Part shown: positions 1 through 9,328 of the stretch, piece after piece
Numbering within the stretch: the first letter of the stretch is position 1
Layout of the letters: every line of letters begins with the position of its first letter
Origin: Gloeocapsopsis crepidinum LEGE 06123
GTDB taxonomy: Bacteria > Cyanobacteriota > Cyanobacteriia > Cyanobacteriales > Chroococcidiopsidaceae
DNA length: 64,000 bases
Assembly (NCBI RefSeq): GCF_015207655.1
Contig: NZ_JADEWN010000005.1
Span: forward strand, 62,001-126,000
Direction of reading: 5' to 3'
Program-made: the position numbers and the translations under genes
Notes under the pieces: generated by a model
Database searches by the model: none
Told to the model about the DNA's origin: nothing
What the model saw: only the letters and a program-made list of their open reading frames with translations

Positions 1-111
1 AATTTACTTTATGGCAAATTTACTGTGGATTACTGGCTATACACAGTAACAACTTTGTTTTGCAAAGTATAAACCAAGCGTTACGATATACGAAGCTCGA
101 ATCAGGACACT

Positions 112-603
112 ATGGACTACAGCCACATTCAATTTTGCGATAGTTCTATTTCGATAGATGGTCATTGCCAATCGCCGCTTAATCTCCACCAACTACACAA
201 TTTATTTCAGGTGGCAGCTTTTTGGGCGCAAGATCGCAGTCTTGAAGATTTGAGTATTGCCATTAGTAATAGTAAACCAGTGATTAGTGTCTGGGATGGC
301 GAAAAACTGATTGGTTTTGCTAGAGCAACTTCAGATGGTGTTTATCGTGCAACAATTTGGGATGTTGTGATTCACCCTGACTATCGAGGTGCTGGGCTAG
401 GGCGTAAGTTAGTAGAAAGTGTTTTAACTCATCCACACATGAATCGAGTAGAACGCGTTTACTTGATGACAACTCACCAGCAGAGCTTTTACGAACGAAT
501 TGGTTTTGAGTGTAATTCTAGTACTACGATGGTGCTGTACAACCAACCAAAGTTAGGTTTCCCTACTCAGGAAATTCAGCTTCAGGAATTACCAGGGGGA
601 TAG
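112..603 (+). CDS. GNAT family N-acetyltransferase
   Basis: A 163-residue GNAT-fold acetyltransferase, expected to transfer an acetyl group from acetyl-CoA to an unidentified amine. The acetyl-CoA loop is clear around residues 93-101 (RGAGLGRKL), preceded by the WDVVIHPDYRG strand and followed by a C-terminal YERIGFE motif. The core resembles the second GNAT at 4452-5006 (both share [11 protein letters not shown] and [10 protein letters not shown]-like strands), so the two are probably paralogues of the Ycf52-like cyanobacterial/plastid group. Its last 41 bases overlap the 3' end of the convergent histidine-kinase-like gene. The substrate cannot be read from the sequence. Confidence 0.85.
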   Translation: MDYSHIQFCDSSISIDGHCQSPLNLHQLHNLFQVAAFWAQDRSLEDLSIAISNSKPVISVWDGEKLIGFARATSDGVYRATIWDVVIHPDYRGAGLGRKLVESVLTHPHMNRVERVYLMTTHQQSFYERIGFECNSSTTMVLYNQPKLGFPTQEIQLQELPGG

Positions 604-1501
604 AAATTTGAATCCGCGTTAGTGGCTCAATATCTGTTGCAGGGGAAACGGGTAAAAAGCTGAGACTAGCTTGCATAAGTTCCAATACTGTCTGATTCAG
701 CAGTAGCTTGAATCCAGGAGAAAGAGTTTCTTCTCGCGGTAAGCTTATTCGCTGATCGAGGTGCATTGCATCTAATGATTCAGACCAAGTGTCGATTGGT
801 AATGGCACATCGAAGGAAATGTAAGCTATTTCAGCATTTGGGATGAGTTGAGATGATATGACAATGCTGCCTGCTTCCATTATTTGGATACAAGTTTCCA
901 CTAAGTTTAACAGCACAAAGCGCAACCACTGTGGATCTGCCAAAATATAAGTTTCAGGATCAAGGGATGATATTTGAAGTTTAATATTACGATTGGCTGC
1001 TAAAGTCTGTGTAAGATGCTCAATTTCCTTAAGTGCAGCAGTTAACTGCAAAGGCTGAATTTCTAAAGTGTCTTTGTTATTCGCAATGCGGGCAACATCA
1101 AGAATTTCGTCAAGTAACTCGACGAGTTTAAATGCCATCTGCTGGGCTTGAGCAACAAACTCGCGCTCTTCAGCAGGGTTATCGCATAAATCAGACAAAA
1201 TCAGCTGATGTAATCCAATTAAACTATTTAATGGCGATCGCAGTTCGTGAGCAGTACGTACTAAAAAGCCAGCTTTGAACTGACTAAGTTCTTGAGCAAG
1301 CTGATATGCTAACTGAGTTTGCCGTAGTTGTTTTAATACTGATTCAGTAGCCGTCTGAGTCGGCACTGTTGATGAAAGCTGCTGATGCTTTTTGACTAAC
1401 TTCTCTTCATTAACCGATTTTTTGACACGTTGCGTAACTTTGTGACTTCCCAGCCCTAACCCTAGCCCTGTTGCTAGATATACCCAATTAATCCAGCTCA
1501 T
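563..1501 (-). CDS. degenerate sensor histidine kinase-like protein
   Basis: A 312-residue protein with an N-terminal hydrophobic stretch (about residues 5-18) and a HisKA dimerisation segment with a recognisable phospho-acceptor motif, RTAHELRSPLNSLIG (about residues 83-97). The following ATPase region is poorly conserved: LLNLVETC stands where an N-box is expected, and no DxGxG or GxGLGL motif is visible. It may therefore not bind ATP and could act as a partner or scaffold for another kinase; that is inference. It lies 16 bp downstream of the Sua5 gene on the same strand and is probably cotranscribed. The 3' end overlaps the opposing GNAT gene. Confidence 0.7.
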   Translation of the reverse strand: MSWINWVYLATGLGLGLGSHKVTQRVKKSVNEEKLVKKHQQLSSTVPTQTATESVLKQLRQTQLAYQLAQELSQFKAGFLVRTAHELRSPLNSLIGLHQLILSDLCDNPAEEREFVAQAQQMAFKLVELLDEILDVARIANNKDTLEIQPLQLTAALKEIEHLTQTLAANRNIKLQISSLDPETYILADPQWLRFVLLNLVETCIQIMEAGSIVISSQLIPNAEIAYISFDVPLPIDTWSESLDAMHLDQRISLPREETLSPGFKLLLNQTVLELMQASLSFLPVSPATDIEPLTRIQISIPLVIPEAEFPE

Positions 1502-1517
1502 TCTTTTTTATACAAGC

Positions 1518-2102
1518 TTAAACTTTTAACTCTACCGCTCCTTGCCGCAAAATCTCCCAACTTCTACCTGTCCATTTTGCCACAGTAGAAGGAGCACCGA
1601 TATTACTATTTTCTGCAATGTCTGATTGTGAGAGCGTCATGACATCAGGAAACTGCGCAGCAATTTCTGCCATTGTTTGCAACGGCGGTTGACCTGATAA
1701 GTTAGCACTTGTTGTCGCTAAAGGACCTGTTTGTGCCAAAATGCTTTGCGCGATCGCGTTGGCGGGCACTCGTAATCCAATCGTACTAGGGTCAGTGGGA
1801 TTAACCTGTTTAGGTACGCGTGTTGATGCAGGCAGCACAAGCGTTAATGCTCCAGGCCAGTATAATTCAGCGATTTGCTGCCATTGCGTTTTTCCGTCGC
1901 TTTCAGTAACGAAACCCCAAAGATCGCTTGCCTGGGCACCCATGAGAATTAATGGTTTATCTTGACTGCGTTGCTTGAATGTAAAAATTAAATCTGCTTT
2001 TTCTGGCAATGCGGCGAGGGCAGGTACTGTATCCGTAGGAAAGCTAACTACGTAACCAGAACGTGCCCCAGCAATCAATTCAGCAATAGAGACTTGAGTC
2101 AT
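1518..2102 (-). CDS. L-threonylcarbamoyladenylate synthase (Sua5/YciO/YrdC family)
   Basis: A 194-residue YrdC-domain protein. The family makes threonylcarbamoyl-AMP from threonine, bicarbonate and ATP, the first step of t6A37 modification of ANN-decoding tRNAs. Visible motifs are SFPTDTVPALA near the N-terminus, KQRSQDKPLILM, WPGALTLVLPAS, GLRVPAN and the TTSANLSGQPP signature. The length fits a TsaC-type short form without the extra Sua5 C-terminal domain. TsaD, which uses the product, is also in this window at 6423-7472. The ATG at 2102 is supported by the family N-terminus. The histidine-kinase-like gene follows after 16 bp. Confidence 0.9.
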   Translation of the reverse strand: MTQVSIAELIAGARSGYVVSFPTDTVPALAALPEKADLIFTFKQRSQDKPLILMGAQASDLWGFVTESDGKTQWQQIAELYWPGALTLVLPASTRVPKQVNPTDPSTIGLRVPANAIAQSILAQTGPLATTSANLSGQPPLQTMAEIAAQFPDVMTLSQSDIAENSNIGAPSTVAKWTGRSWEILRQGAVELKV

Positions 2103-2274
2103 AACTTTTCACCGCTTCGCTTCATTACTGAATGATGAGTGTTGAGTTTAAGAGATATAAGTGTTGAGTTATGAGTTTAAGAGGGTTGAGACAATTCTTT
2201 TAATGAATGCCTCCGGCACCTTTGTTCGCTTTCCAAAACTCAAAACTAAAAATTCAAAACTAATTATTAGTCAC
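2103..2274. repeat. dispersed spacer repeat (gttgagttatgagtt type)
   Basis: The spacer between the PrmC and Sua5 genes is built from near-repeats: 'tgagtgttgagttt' and 'agtgttgagttatgag' occur side by side at about 2133-2180, followed by 'aattcttttaatgaatgcc' and a GCCTCCGGCACC block at about 2209-2220. The same blocks recur in the spacers at 6316, 35285, 36265, 41278 and 48067, sometimes inverted. No coding potential is seen. Confidence 0.75.
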
Positions 2275-3183
2275 TCACTCCTCACCCCTGCGGTAGGCTA
2301 GAGCAAATCGTTCAATACCTGCAAGATCGGGATAAATTGCAATATCGCAGTAGCTGCCGTGACTTTGCAAAAGTGCAGCAACAACCTCAGCTTGTCCTGC
2401 CATCATCTCAATTAGCCAGATACCACCAGGTTGTAGGTAGTCAGCAGATGTTGCTACCAAATGGCGAATGCAGTCTAAGCCGTCATTACCACCATTTAGA
2501 GCTAACCAGGGTTCGTGAAGTGCGACTTCGGGTTGTAGCTGTGGTACAAGCTGGCTAGGAATATAGGGTGGATTTGACACCACACCACTCAGTTGACCTT
2601 TAAAATTTAAAGGCTCCCACCAAGAACCTTGATAGAAATGAATTTGATGGGCAAGACCAAGCGCCTGGGCATTCTGGCGTGCTACTGCTAACGCCGCTGC
2701 GCTGCAATCAACCGCATGAATCGTCGCTAGTGGTAGTGCTTGAGCAAGTCCGAGTGCGATCGCGCCACTACCAGTTCCCAAGTCCGCCCAGTGTCCTGCT
2801 TCGAGTTGGCAATGATGATTTTGTACTGCAGCAACAGCTAAATCAATGATGTACTCGGTTTCAGGACGGGGAATTAATACAGCAGGGGAAACCGCCAGCT
2901 TAAAATGTCGCCACGGTGTCACTCCTGTAATGTATTGCACTGGTAAGTGTTCATTGACGCGGCGTTGCCATAAATTCTCTAGCTCTTCTAGTGATAATTG
3001 AAGTGGAATCTGTGGCAGGTTTTTGAACGATTCTAAGCGTAAGGAGAGACGATCTAATCCGGCGACTTCTTGCAGTAACCAATCTACTTCTGTGACAGGA
3101 ACATTAGCAGCGAGCGCTGCTTTTTGAGCAGCACTACGCCATTGCCAAAGCGCTAAACCAGATGTTAGCAACTGTTGACTCAT
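2275..3183 (-). CDS. prmC: peptide chain release factor N5-glutamine methyltransferase
   Basis: A 302-residue SAM-dependent methyltransferase that methylates the GGQ glutamine of RF1/RF2. The N-terminal helical domain (about 1-95) is followed by the PrmC hallmark IPRPETEYIID. The SAM motif is DLGTGSGAIALGLA and the catalytic motif is the diagnostic SNPPYIP. It starts 3 bp after the Tic22 gene stop, so the two are almost certainly cotranscribed. Unlike in enterobacteria there is no prfA beside it. A dispersed repeat separates it from the downstream Sua5 gene. Confidence 0.95.
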   Translation of the reverse strand: MSQQLLTSGLALWQWRSAAQKAALAANVPVTEVDWLLQEVAGLDRLSLRLESFKNLPQIPLQLSLEELENLWQRRVNEHLPVQYITGVTPWRHFKLAVSPAVLIPRPETEYIIDLAVAAVQNHHCQLEAGHWADLGTGSGAIALGLAQALPLATIHAVDCSAAALAVARQNAQALGLAHQIHFYQGSWWEPLNFKGQLSGVVSNPPYIPSQLVPQLQPEVALHEPWLALNGGNDGLDCIRHLVATSADYLQPGGIWLIEMMAGQAEVVAALLQSHGSYCDIAIYPDLAGIERFALAYRRGEE

Positions 3184-3186
3184 AGA

Positions 3187-4083
3187 TTAACGGCGCTGGG
3201 GCGCTGCTTGTTGCGGTGCTGGGCGCTGGGGTTGAGCTTGATTTTGACCACCTGCAGCAGGTTGTTGAAGCGATCGCACGTACTGAATCGACTCTTGGGG
3301 TGGAACGAGGACAATTTGCTGTACGCCCTCGTCGTTGCGAGTTTTTAGAATTTCTAACATTCCTTCTAAATTGAGGACTTGGATATCAACCGTAGAGGCT
3401 AACTCAGGTTGCTGCTTTTTAAAACGGTCGAGCATTCCTTGTAATTCTTCTTTGTTGAAGTAGAAAGGAATAACTTCAACTTCTGCTTGCTGGTTATTTG
3501 CTTGGGGGCGGTTAATCTTCATCGTCAAGTAGCCTTTTTCTTTTCCGGCTCGCGCGACGAATAGCGGAGTTCCTACACAATCTTCTAACTGTCTTTTGTT
3601 TTGTTCGCATGCTTTACGTAACTCTGAGTTACTACCACCTTGTCGCAAAAGAGTTAAAGCCGCATCAAATTGCTGTTTTGCGGGTATGTAAGCAATATCT
3701 AGCGAATTTGGTTGATTTTGGTTGGCTTGTTCGAGTTTATATACCTCTCCTAGTGGCACAGGGACAACTCGTACTGTATTCCCTAGCTGTGGGTTTGTTT
3801 TCTTAAGATTGTTCACAAACGCTTGGGCATCTTTTTGGCTAATAAAAACGCCAGCGACTGGGCTTTGAGCTTGTTGATTCTGATTTTGTGCGTTCTGAGG
3901 AGGAGTTGCTACGAGGGGAGCACCTTGGCTGTCAGTGATAGTGAAGACAGGGACAGAACCTAATTTTTGCAAAATTTGCTCTTGCGGCAAAGCTAGCGCC
4001 CGTAGATTACCTGTAAGGGTAGAACCCATGATGGCGCTTCCTAGGATTCCTAAAGCTGCGCCCCAACGAAAAATTGATTTCAT
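3187..4083 (-). CDS. Tic22-family protein
   Basis: A 298-residue Tic22-like protein. The family member in cyanobacteria is a periplasmic/thylakoid-associated chaperone-like protein thought to help outer-membrane biogenesis; in plastids it acts in the import intermembrane space. The start chosen is the ATG at 4083, because AGGAG lies 5 nt upstream; an ATG at 4098 would add five residues. The N-terminus (MKSIFRWGAALGILGSAIMG) is a signal peptide. Two similar half-domains are visible: QKLGSVPVFTITDSQG with VAGVFISQKDAQAFV, then GTPLFVARAGKEKG with VIPFYFNKEELQGML. The C-terminal tail from about residue 270 is rich in Q and P. It leads a tight pair with prmC. Confidence 0.85.
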   Translation of the reverse strand: MKSIFRWGAALGILGSAIMGSTLTGNLRALALPQEQILQKLGSVPVFTITDSQGAPLVATPPQNAQNQNQQAQSPVAGVFISQKDAQAFVNNLKKTNPQLGNTVRVVPVPLGEVYKLEQANQNQPNSLDIAYIPAKQQFDAALTLLRQGGSNSELRKACEQNKRQLEDCVGTPLFVARAGKEKGYLTMKINRPQANNQQAEVEVIPFYFNKEELQGMLDRFKKQQPELASTVDIQVLNLEGMLEILKTRNDEGVQQIVLVPPQESIQYVRSLQQPAAGGQNQAQPQRPAPQQAAPQRR

Positions 4084-4308
4084 AACTGCTCCTGGCATTA
4101 ATCGCCCAATAGATTATGACAAAGTGTCTGGTTTGTAAACGCGCTGCAGTAATTTTTGTTATGTTAGCGCTTTGCCACTCGCTTTGCTTGAGCGAGTAAT
4201 TGATAACAACCAAGCCAGACGTTGCCGACGATCAGATCGTTCCGCCTGACAAAACTGTAAGCAGTTTTTCTAGAAAGCCTAATGAAATTCTATTGATATT
4301 GTTATGTA

Positions 4309-4382
4309 TCGGGATGACAGGATTTGAACCTGCGACATCCTGCTCCCAAAGCAGGCGCGCTACCAAGCTGCGCTACATCCCG
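4309..4382 (-). tRNA. tRNA-Pro (UGG)
   Basis: The minus strand reads CGGGATGTAGCGCAGCTTGG and onward as a full cloverleaf. The acceptor arms CGGGATG/CATCCCG pair perfectly, the anticodon arm is CCTGC-TTTGGGA-GCAGG with anticodon TGG, and the T arm has GGTTCAAATCC. Discriminator A is at 4309 and no CCA is encoded. The length is 74 nt. Confidence 0.95.
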
Positions 4383-4451
4383 TAATTTGATTTGTGCCCT
4401 AGCTAGTATAGCATAGCGGAGCTAGTTTTTACGATTTAATTTTCAATACGC

Positions 4452-5412
<961 letters not shown>

Positions 5413-6315
5413 ATGGCAACCATTGAAATCCTAGGAGTTCCACACGCTTACGAGCTAACGACTCCAATCGCAGGTTCTTCACACGCTTTGGTCTTTATCC
5501 ACGGTTGGCTATTAAGCCGTGGATACTGGCAGCCTATCATAGAGCAATTATCCTCAGACTTTCAGTGTCTTGCTTACGATCTGCGTGGTTTTGGTGAGTC
5601 TCAACTAAGTCATGTTAGCCGTGTGCCGCCTCAAGAAAATATCTCAAGTTTAGTTCCCTGTTCTTGCTACACGGCTGCTGCATATGCCCAAGACTTGGTT
5701 GTTCTCCTCGAAAAACTCAACATTACAAGTGCTTGGCTAGTTGGTCATTCATTGGGTGGTAGTATCGCCCTGTGGGCAGCCCAGCAGATACCAGACCGTG
5801 TTAAGGGAGTCATTTGTGTGAACGCTGGTGGTGGTATTTATCTCAAAGAAGCTTTTGATCAGTTTCGGAGCTGGGGTTCGCGACTCATCAAATATCGCCC
5901 GCGTTGGTTATGCTATTTACCTTTGCTGGATTTATTATTTACCCGTGCCAATGTTGCTCAAGCGATCGCACCCGCTTGGGGACGTCAACGATTGATTGAT
6001 TTTGTTATTGCTCATCCTGAGGCTGCCTTAGGAACTTTATTAGACTCCACAACTGAAGCAGAAATTAATCTTTTGCCAAAAGTTGTATCCCAATTACAGC
6101 AACCCGTATATTTCATTACGGGAGACAAAGATCAAATCATGGAACCCAAGTATGTCCGCCATTTAGCTAGTTTTCATCCTCTCTTTCAAGCCTGTGGCAA
6201 TAATGTGATGGAAATTCCCCACTGCGGACATTTGGCAATGATAGAACATCCGCAAACCGTTGCTCATCAGATTCGCTTGTTGTTAGAGCAGCACAAATCA
6301 AGCAGGGAAACCTAA
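5413..6315 (+). CDS. alpha/beta hydrolase
   Basis: A 300-residue alpha/beta-hydrolase. The oxyanion strand is VFIHGWLLSRGYW, the nucleophile elbow is VGHSLGGSIALW, the acid is probably Asp in FITGDKDQIMEP, and the catalytic His is in IPHCGHLAMIEHP. The fold matches small esterases, haloperoxidase-like and C-C hydrolases; the substrate is not predictable. It is monocistronic, and a dispersed repeat separates its stop from the convergent tsaD gene. Confidence 0.88.
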   Translation: MATIEILGVPHAYELTTPIAGSSHALVFIHGWLLSRGYWQPIIEQLSSDFQCLAYDLRGFGESQLSHVSRVPPQENISSLVPCSCYTAAAYAQDLVVLLEKLNITSAWLVGHSLGGSIALWAAQQIPDRVKGVICVNAGGGIYLKEAFDQFRSWGSRLIKYRPRWLCYLPLLDLLFTRANVAQAIAPAWGRQRLIDFVIAHPEAALGTLLDSTTEAEINLLPKVVSQLQQPVYFITGDKDQIMEPKYVRHLASFHPLFQACGNNVMEIPHCGHLAMIEHPQTVAHQIRLLLEQHKSSRET

Positions 6316-6422
6316 GAGAGTGTTGAGTTATGAGTTAAGAAAACTCTTTTAATCATGCCTACGCCACCTTTTTTCGCTTTCCAAAACTAGTCACTAGCCA
6401 CTCTTTCACTAGCCACTCACTC
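6316..6422. repeat. dispersed spacer repeat
   Basis: The spacer between two convergent genes reads 'agtgttgagttatgagtt', then an 'actcttttaatcatgcc' block, then 'cgctttccaaaact' and a series of 'cactagccactc' units. It matches the spacer at 2103-2274 in block order with variation. No gene is present. Confidence 0.75.
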
Positions 6423-7472
6423 CTAGTCTTTCTTTTGGTACAACTGCATCACATTAGTGAGAGGTAATCGTGATTGGACACCTAGAGTAAGAGGAGATAT
6501 GTGAGCGCGATCGAGGTGTTCAGCTGCAGCACAACCAATCATAGCAGCATTGTCAGTGCAAAATTTGAGTGGGGGAAATAATACGCGCACGTTGTGCGTA
6601 CTAGCAGCAGTCGTTAAATGATGTCTCAAACCACTATTAGCGGCTACGCCACCACCAACGGCGATTGTGGTTAAGCCATAGTCTCGCGCACAGGCGATCG
6701 CTCGTTTAGTTAGCGATCGCGCAACACTCTTTTGAAAACTTGCGGCAATATCTGCTACAGGTAATGGTTGTACTTCTTTTTCGAGTTGCTGTACTAACCG
6801 TAGAACTGCTGTTTTTAACCCGCTAAAACTAGAATCATAAGGATGATACCCACCCCCTGGCTGTGAAACATTGCCTTCAGGTAGCCCAAAGGTTTTAGCG
6901 TTACCTTCTTGGGCTAGTTTATCAATTACAGGACCGCCAGGATAACCAAGTTTTAATAACCGCGCTACTTTATCAAATGCTTCTCCTGCAGCGTCGTCGC
7001 GGGTTTCACCTAAAGTTTCGTACACCCCACAATCTTTGACGTAGATTAAGCTTGTATGACCGCCTGAAACTAGCAGACTTAAAAATGGTGGTTCTAAACT
7101 TGGTTCACTGAGATAATTTGCGTAAATGTGACCCTCCAGGTGATGCACGCCGATAAATGGCTTTTGTTGTACAATAGCCAGGGTTTTTGCTGCCGTGACT
7201 CCTACTAATAAAGCTCCGACAAGACCTGGAGCGCAAGTTGCTGCGATTCCATCAATTTCTTGCCAAGTAAGATTTGCTTGAGTCAAAGCAAGTGCGATCG
7301 CCTGATTAATAATTTCTAAATGTTGGCGCGAAGCGACTTCCGGAACAACCCCACCATATTGTTGGTGAATAGGAATTTGTGAGTTAACAATACTACTACA
7401 AACTTGACGATTTTTAACAATTGCTACTGCAGTTTCGTCACAGCTCGTTTCTATTGATAAAACAGTTGACAT
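6423..7472 (-). CDS. tsaD: tRNA N6-adenosine threonylcarbamoyltransferase TsaD
   Basis: A 349-residue Kae1/TsaD (Gcp) protein that transfers the threonylcarbamoyl group to A37 of tRNA. The start is [17 protein letters not shown]. The metal-binding HHLEGH motif lies near residue 110, followed by SGGHTSL, the [10 protein letters not shown] motif and the ASK/actin-like [12 protein letters not shown] near the C-terminus. Full length. It is divergent from psaF, an arrangement I recall from other cyanobacteria. With the Sua5 gene at 1518-2102 the window encodes two core t6A enzymes. Confidence 0.96.
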   Translation of the reverse strand: MSTVLSIETSCDETAVAIVKNRQVCSSIVNSQIPIHQQYGGVVPEVASRQHLEIINQAIALALTQANLTWQEIDGIAATCAPGLVGALLVGVTAAKTLAIVQQKPFIGVHHLEGHIYANYLSEPSLEPPFLSLLVSGGHTSLIYVKDCGVYETLGETRDDAAGEAFDKVARLLKLGYPGGPVIDKLAQEGNAKTFGLPEGNVSQPGGGYHPYDSSFSGLKTAVLRLVQQLEKEVQPLPVADIAASFQKSVARSLTKRAIACARDYGLTTIAVGGGVAANSGLRHHLTTAASTHNVRVLFPPLKFCTDNAAMIGCAAAEHLDRAHISPLTLGVQSRLPLTNVMQLYQKKD

Positions 7473-7685
7473 AATGAGAAAACAGGCATATTACCTGCGT
7501 GTAAACAACTAACAGTTACCAGCAAAATTTATTCAACTATATTAAGTAGCTTAAACTTTACCCACGGCAAACTTTACTAGGGTCACACGCAAGAGTATGA
7601 TTGCTTCCATGTGAGCGCTTACCTGTTTGTTCAAGCTGCTTATGTACAACAAAATTTAGGTTTTGTAATAAAGGGAAACAATTCC

Positions 7686-8180
7686 ATGCGACGATTGTTT
7701 GCTCTAGTTCTTGTCATTGGTTTATGGTTTAATTTTGCCCCGCAGGCATTAGCCGTTGGTGCAGGACTAGTGCCTTGTAGTGAGTCTCCAGAATTTATCC
7801 AAAGAGCAGCTTCTGCTCGAAATACGACTGCCGATCCTAATTCGGGGCAAAAGAGATTTGAGCGTTATGCTCAAGAATTATGTGGTCCTGAGGGCTTACC
7901 TCACTTGATTGTAGATGGTCGTCTTAATCATGCTGGTGACTTCCTGATTCCTAGCATTCTCTTTCTCTATATTGCCGGTTGGATTGGCTGGGTAGGACGT
8001 GCCTATCTCCAAGCAATTAAAAAGCGCGATTCTACAGAAATGCGAGAAGTCATTATTGACGTGCCTACAGCACTGCCACTAATGCTATCAGGGTTTACTT
8101 GGCCACTTGCAGCTGTTAAAGAATTACTTGCAGGGGAATTAGTTGCCAAGGATGACGAAATTCCAGTTTCTCCACGCTAG
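7686..8180 (+). CDS. psaF: photosystem I reaction centre subunit III (PsaF)
   Basis: A 164-residue PsaF. The start is the ATG at 7686; an in-frame GTG at 7611 would only place 25 unlikely residues before the signal peptide. Residues 1-23 ([20 protein letters not shown] then ALA) form a thylakoid-lumen signal peptide, and the mature protein begins [14 protein letters not shown]. The paired Cys residues (CSES and LCGPEG) are conserved, and one transmembrane segment spans about residues 86-108. PsaF lies at the outer edge of PSI and, with PsaJ, interacts with lumenal electron donors. psaJ starts 36 bp downstream. Confidence 0.97.
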   Translation: MRRLFALVLVIGLWFNFAPQALAVGAGLVPCSESPEFIQRAASARNTTADPNSGQKRFERYAQELCGPEGLPHLIVDGRLNHAGDFLIPSILFLYIAGWIGWVGRAYLQAIKKRDSTEMREVIIDVPTALPLMLSGFTWPLAAVKELLAGELVAKDDEIPVSPR

Positions 8181-8216
8181 TTCGATTTCAATTAATTTGT
8201 TTTTGGAGACTGATTC

Positions 8217-8366
8217 ATGCAAAAGAAAGGCGACAATCAAAACTATTTACTCCGCTATCTTTCTTTAAGCCCAGTATTACTTTTTGCTTTATTGAGTTTT
8301 ACTGCAGTTCTGTTGATTGTCTTTAATTATCTATATCCTGACCTTCTTTTCCATCCGCTGCCATAA
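8217..8366 (+). CDS. psaJ: photosystem I reaction centre subunit IX (PsaJ)
   Basis: A 49-residue ORF beginning MQKKGDNQNYLLRYLSLSPV and ending YPDLLFHPLP. It has one central transmembrane helix (about residues 18-39). The RYLSxAPVL-type segment and the DLLFHPLP tail are PsaJ hallmarks. TTGGAGA lies upstream as a ribosome binding site. It is in the psaF transcript and is followed directly by a strong terminator hairpin. Confidence 0.95.
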   Translation: MQKKGDNQNYLLRYLSLSPVLLFALLSFTAVLLIVFNYLYPDLLFHPLP

Positions 8367-8386
8367 ATAAGAGCAGCTAATAACAT

Positions 8387-8441
8387 AGTGTTTGTCTCTT
8401 TAAAACTTTTTTGATGTTGATGAGACAAACACTGCTTTTTT
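8387..8441 (+). terminator. rho-independent terminator after psaJ
   Basis: A perfect 12-bp stem, AGTGTTTGTCTC (8387-8398) with GAGACAAACACT (8422-8433), encloses a 23-nt loop and is followed by GCTTTTTTT. It ends the psaF-psaJ transcript and separates it from psaL. Confidence 0.85.
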
Positions 8442-8455
8442 AACTTTGAAACTTT

Positions 8456-8472
8456 ATCTATTGCCAATAGAT
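8456..8472. promoter_or_regulatory. 8-1-8 palindrome upstream of psaL
   Basis: ATCTATTG-C-CAATAGAT is a perfect inverted repeat in the roughly 330-bp spacer between psaJ and psaL, about 220 bp before the psaL start. It has no T-tract, so it is not an obvious terminator; a protein binding site is possible. The rest of the spacer is AT-rich and shows no gene. Confidence 0.35.
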
Positions 8473-8693
8473 TTTGAGTTTCTTTTTTAAAGAGTTTACC
8501 TTTCATTGCACACGGCGCTATATTTCCATCTTAAAAATGGTATAGCGCTTGCTAATTTGAAGTGTGTAATTGTACTTTTTTTGACTAATCATTAGCTTAA
8601 TTAATTTTTTTAAATTTAAGACTAAAGTATGAAAGATTGGGTCATTGATTACCATAAAATAATGCCACTACCTGATTGAGAACTGACATAAAT

Positions 8694-9212
8694 ATGGCGC
8701 AAGCAATAGATGCATCTAAAAATCGTCCCAGCGATCCGCGAAATCAAGAAGTTGTCTATCCTTCAAGACGAGATCCTCAAATTGGTAATCTGGAAACACC
8801 AATCAATAGCTCTTCTTTAGTCAAGTGGTTTATCAATAACTTGCCAGCTTATCGCCCTGGCATCACTCCCTTGAGAAGAGGGTTAGAAGTTGGTATGGCA
8901 CATGGTTATTGGCTGCTAGGTCCTTTTGCTAAGTTAGGTCCATTACGCGATACTGATGTAGCAAATATTGCTGGATTGCTAGCGACTTTAGGTATGGTTG
9001 TTATTTCCACTCTAGCAGTCTCGTTGTACGCAACCAGTAACCCACCAAAACCAGTTGCTACAGTAACTGTCCCAAATCCTCCTGACACCTTTGACACGAC
9101 AGAAGGCTGGAATACTTTTGCAAGTGGCTTCTTAATCGGTGGCGTCGGTGGGGCTGTAGTTGCCTACTTCATCCTAGCTAACATTGAATTAATTCAAAAC
9201 ATATTCAAGTAA
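8694..9212 (+). CDS. psaL: photosystem I reaction centre subunit XI (PsaL)
   Basis: A 172-residue PsaL, the subunit that contacts neighbouring PSI monomers. The start is the ATG at 8694 (MAQAIDASKNRPSDPRNQEV); an upstream in-frame TTG at 8676 is not needed. The chlorophyll-binding RRGLEVGMAHGYWLLGPF segment is intact, and three transmembrane helices fall at about 62-80, 88-112 and 143-165. Between helices 2 and 3 lies a proline-rich loop, NPPKPVATVTVPNPP (about 116-130). psaL follows psaF-psaJ and no psaI is beside it, an arrangement linked to tetrameric PSI in heterocyst-formers and Chroococcidiopsis. A terminator follows. Confidence 0.97.
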   Translation: MAQAIDASKNRPSDPRNQEVVYPSRRDPQIGNLETPINSSSLVKWFINNLPAYRPGITPLRRGLEVGMAHGYWLLGPFAKLGPLRDTDVANIAGLLATLGMVVISTLAVSLYATSNPPKPVATVTVPNPPDTFDTTEGWNTFASGFLIGGVGGAVVAYFILANIELIQNIFK

Positions 9213-9249
9213 TACCGCGTCATGCGGATATTATTTGTCAAAAGCAGTG

Positions 9250-9287
9250 AAGGCGCAAAGGAGTTAAGTAGTCTTTGTGCCTTTTTG
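9250..9287 (+). terminator. rho-independent terminator after psaL
   Basis: Stem AAGGCGCAAAG (9250-9260) with CTTTGTGCCTT (9273-9283), one G-T pair and a 12-nt loop, running into TTTTT. It lies about 40 bp after the psaL stop and before the convergent gmk gene. Confidence 0.85.
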
Positions 9288-9328
9288 TTGAATATAAAAT
9301 TGGGTTACTGTTTAACTTGCGATCGCAA

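Noticed and set aside
7611-7685. Upstream GTG start extending PsaF by 25 residues
   Set aside because: The ATG at 7686 opens a textbook lumen signal peptide; the extension would precede it and matches nothing.
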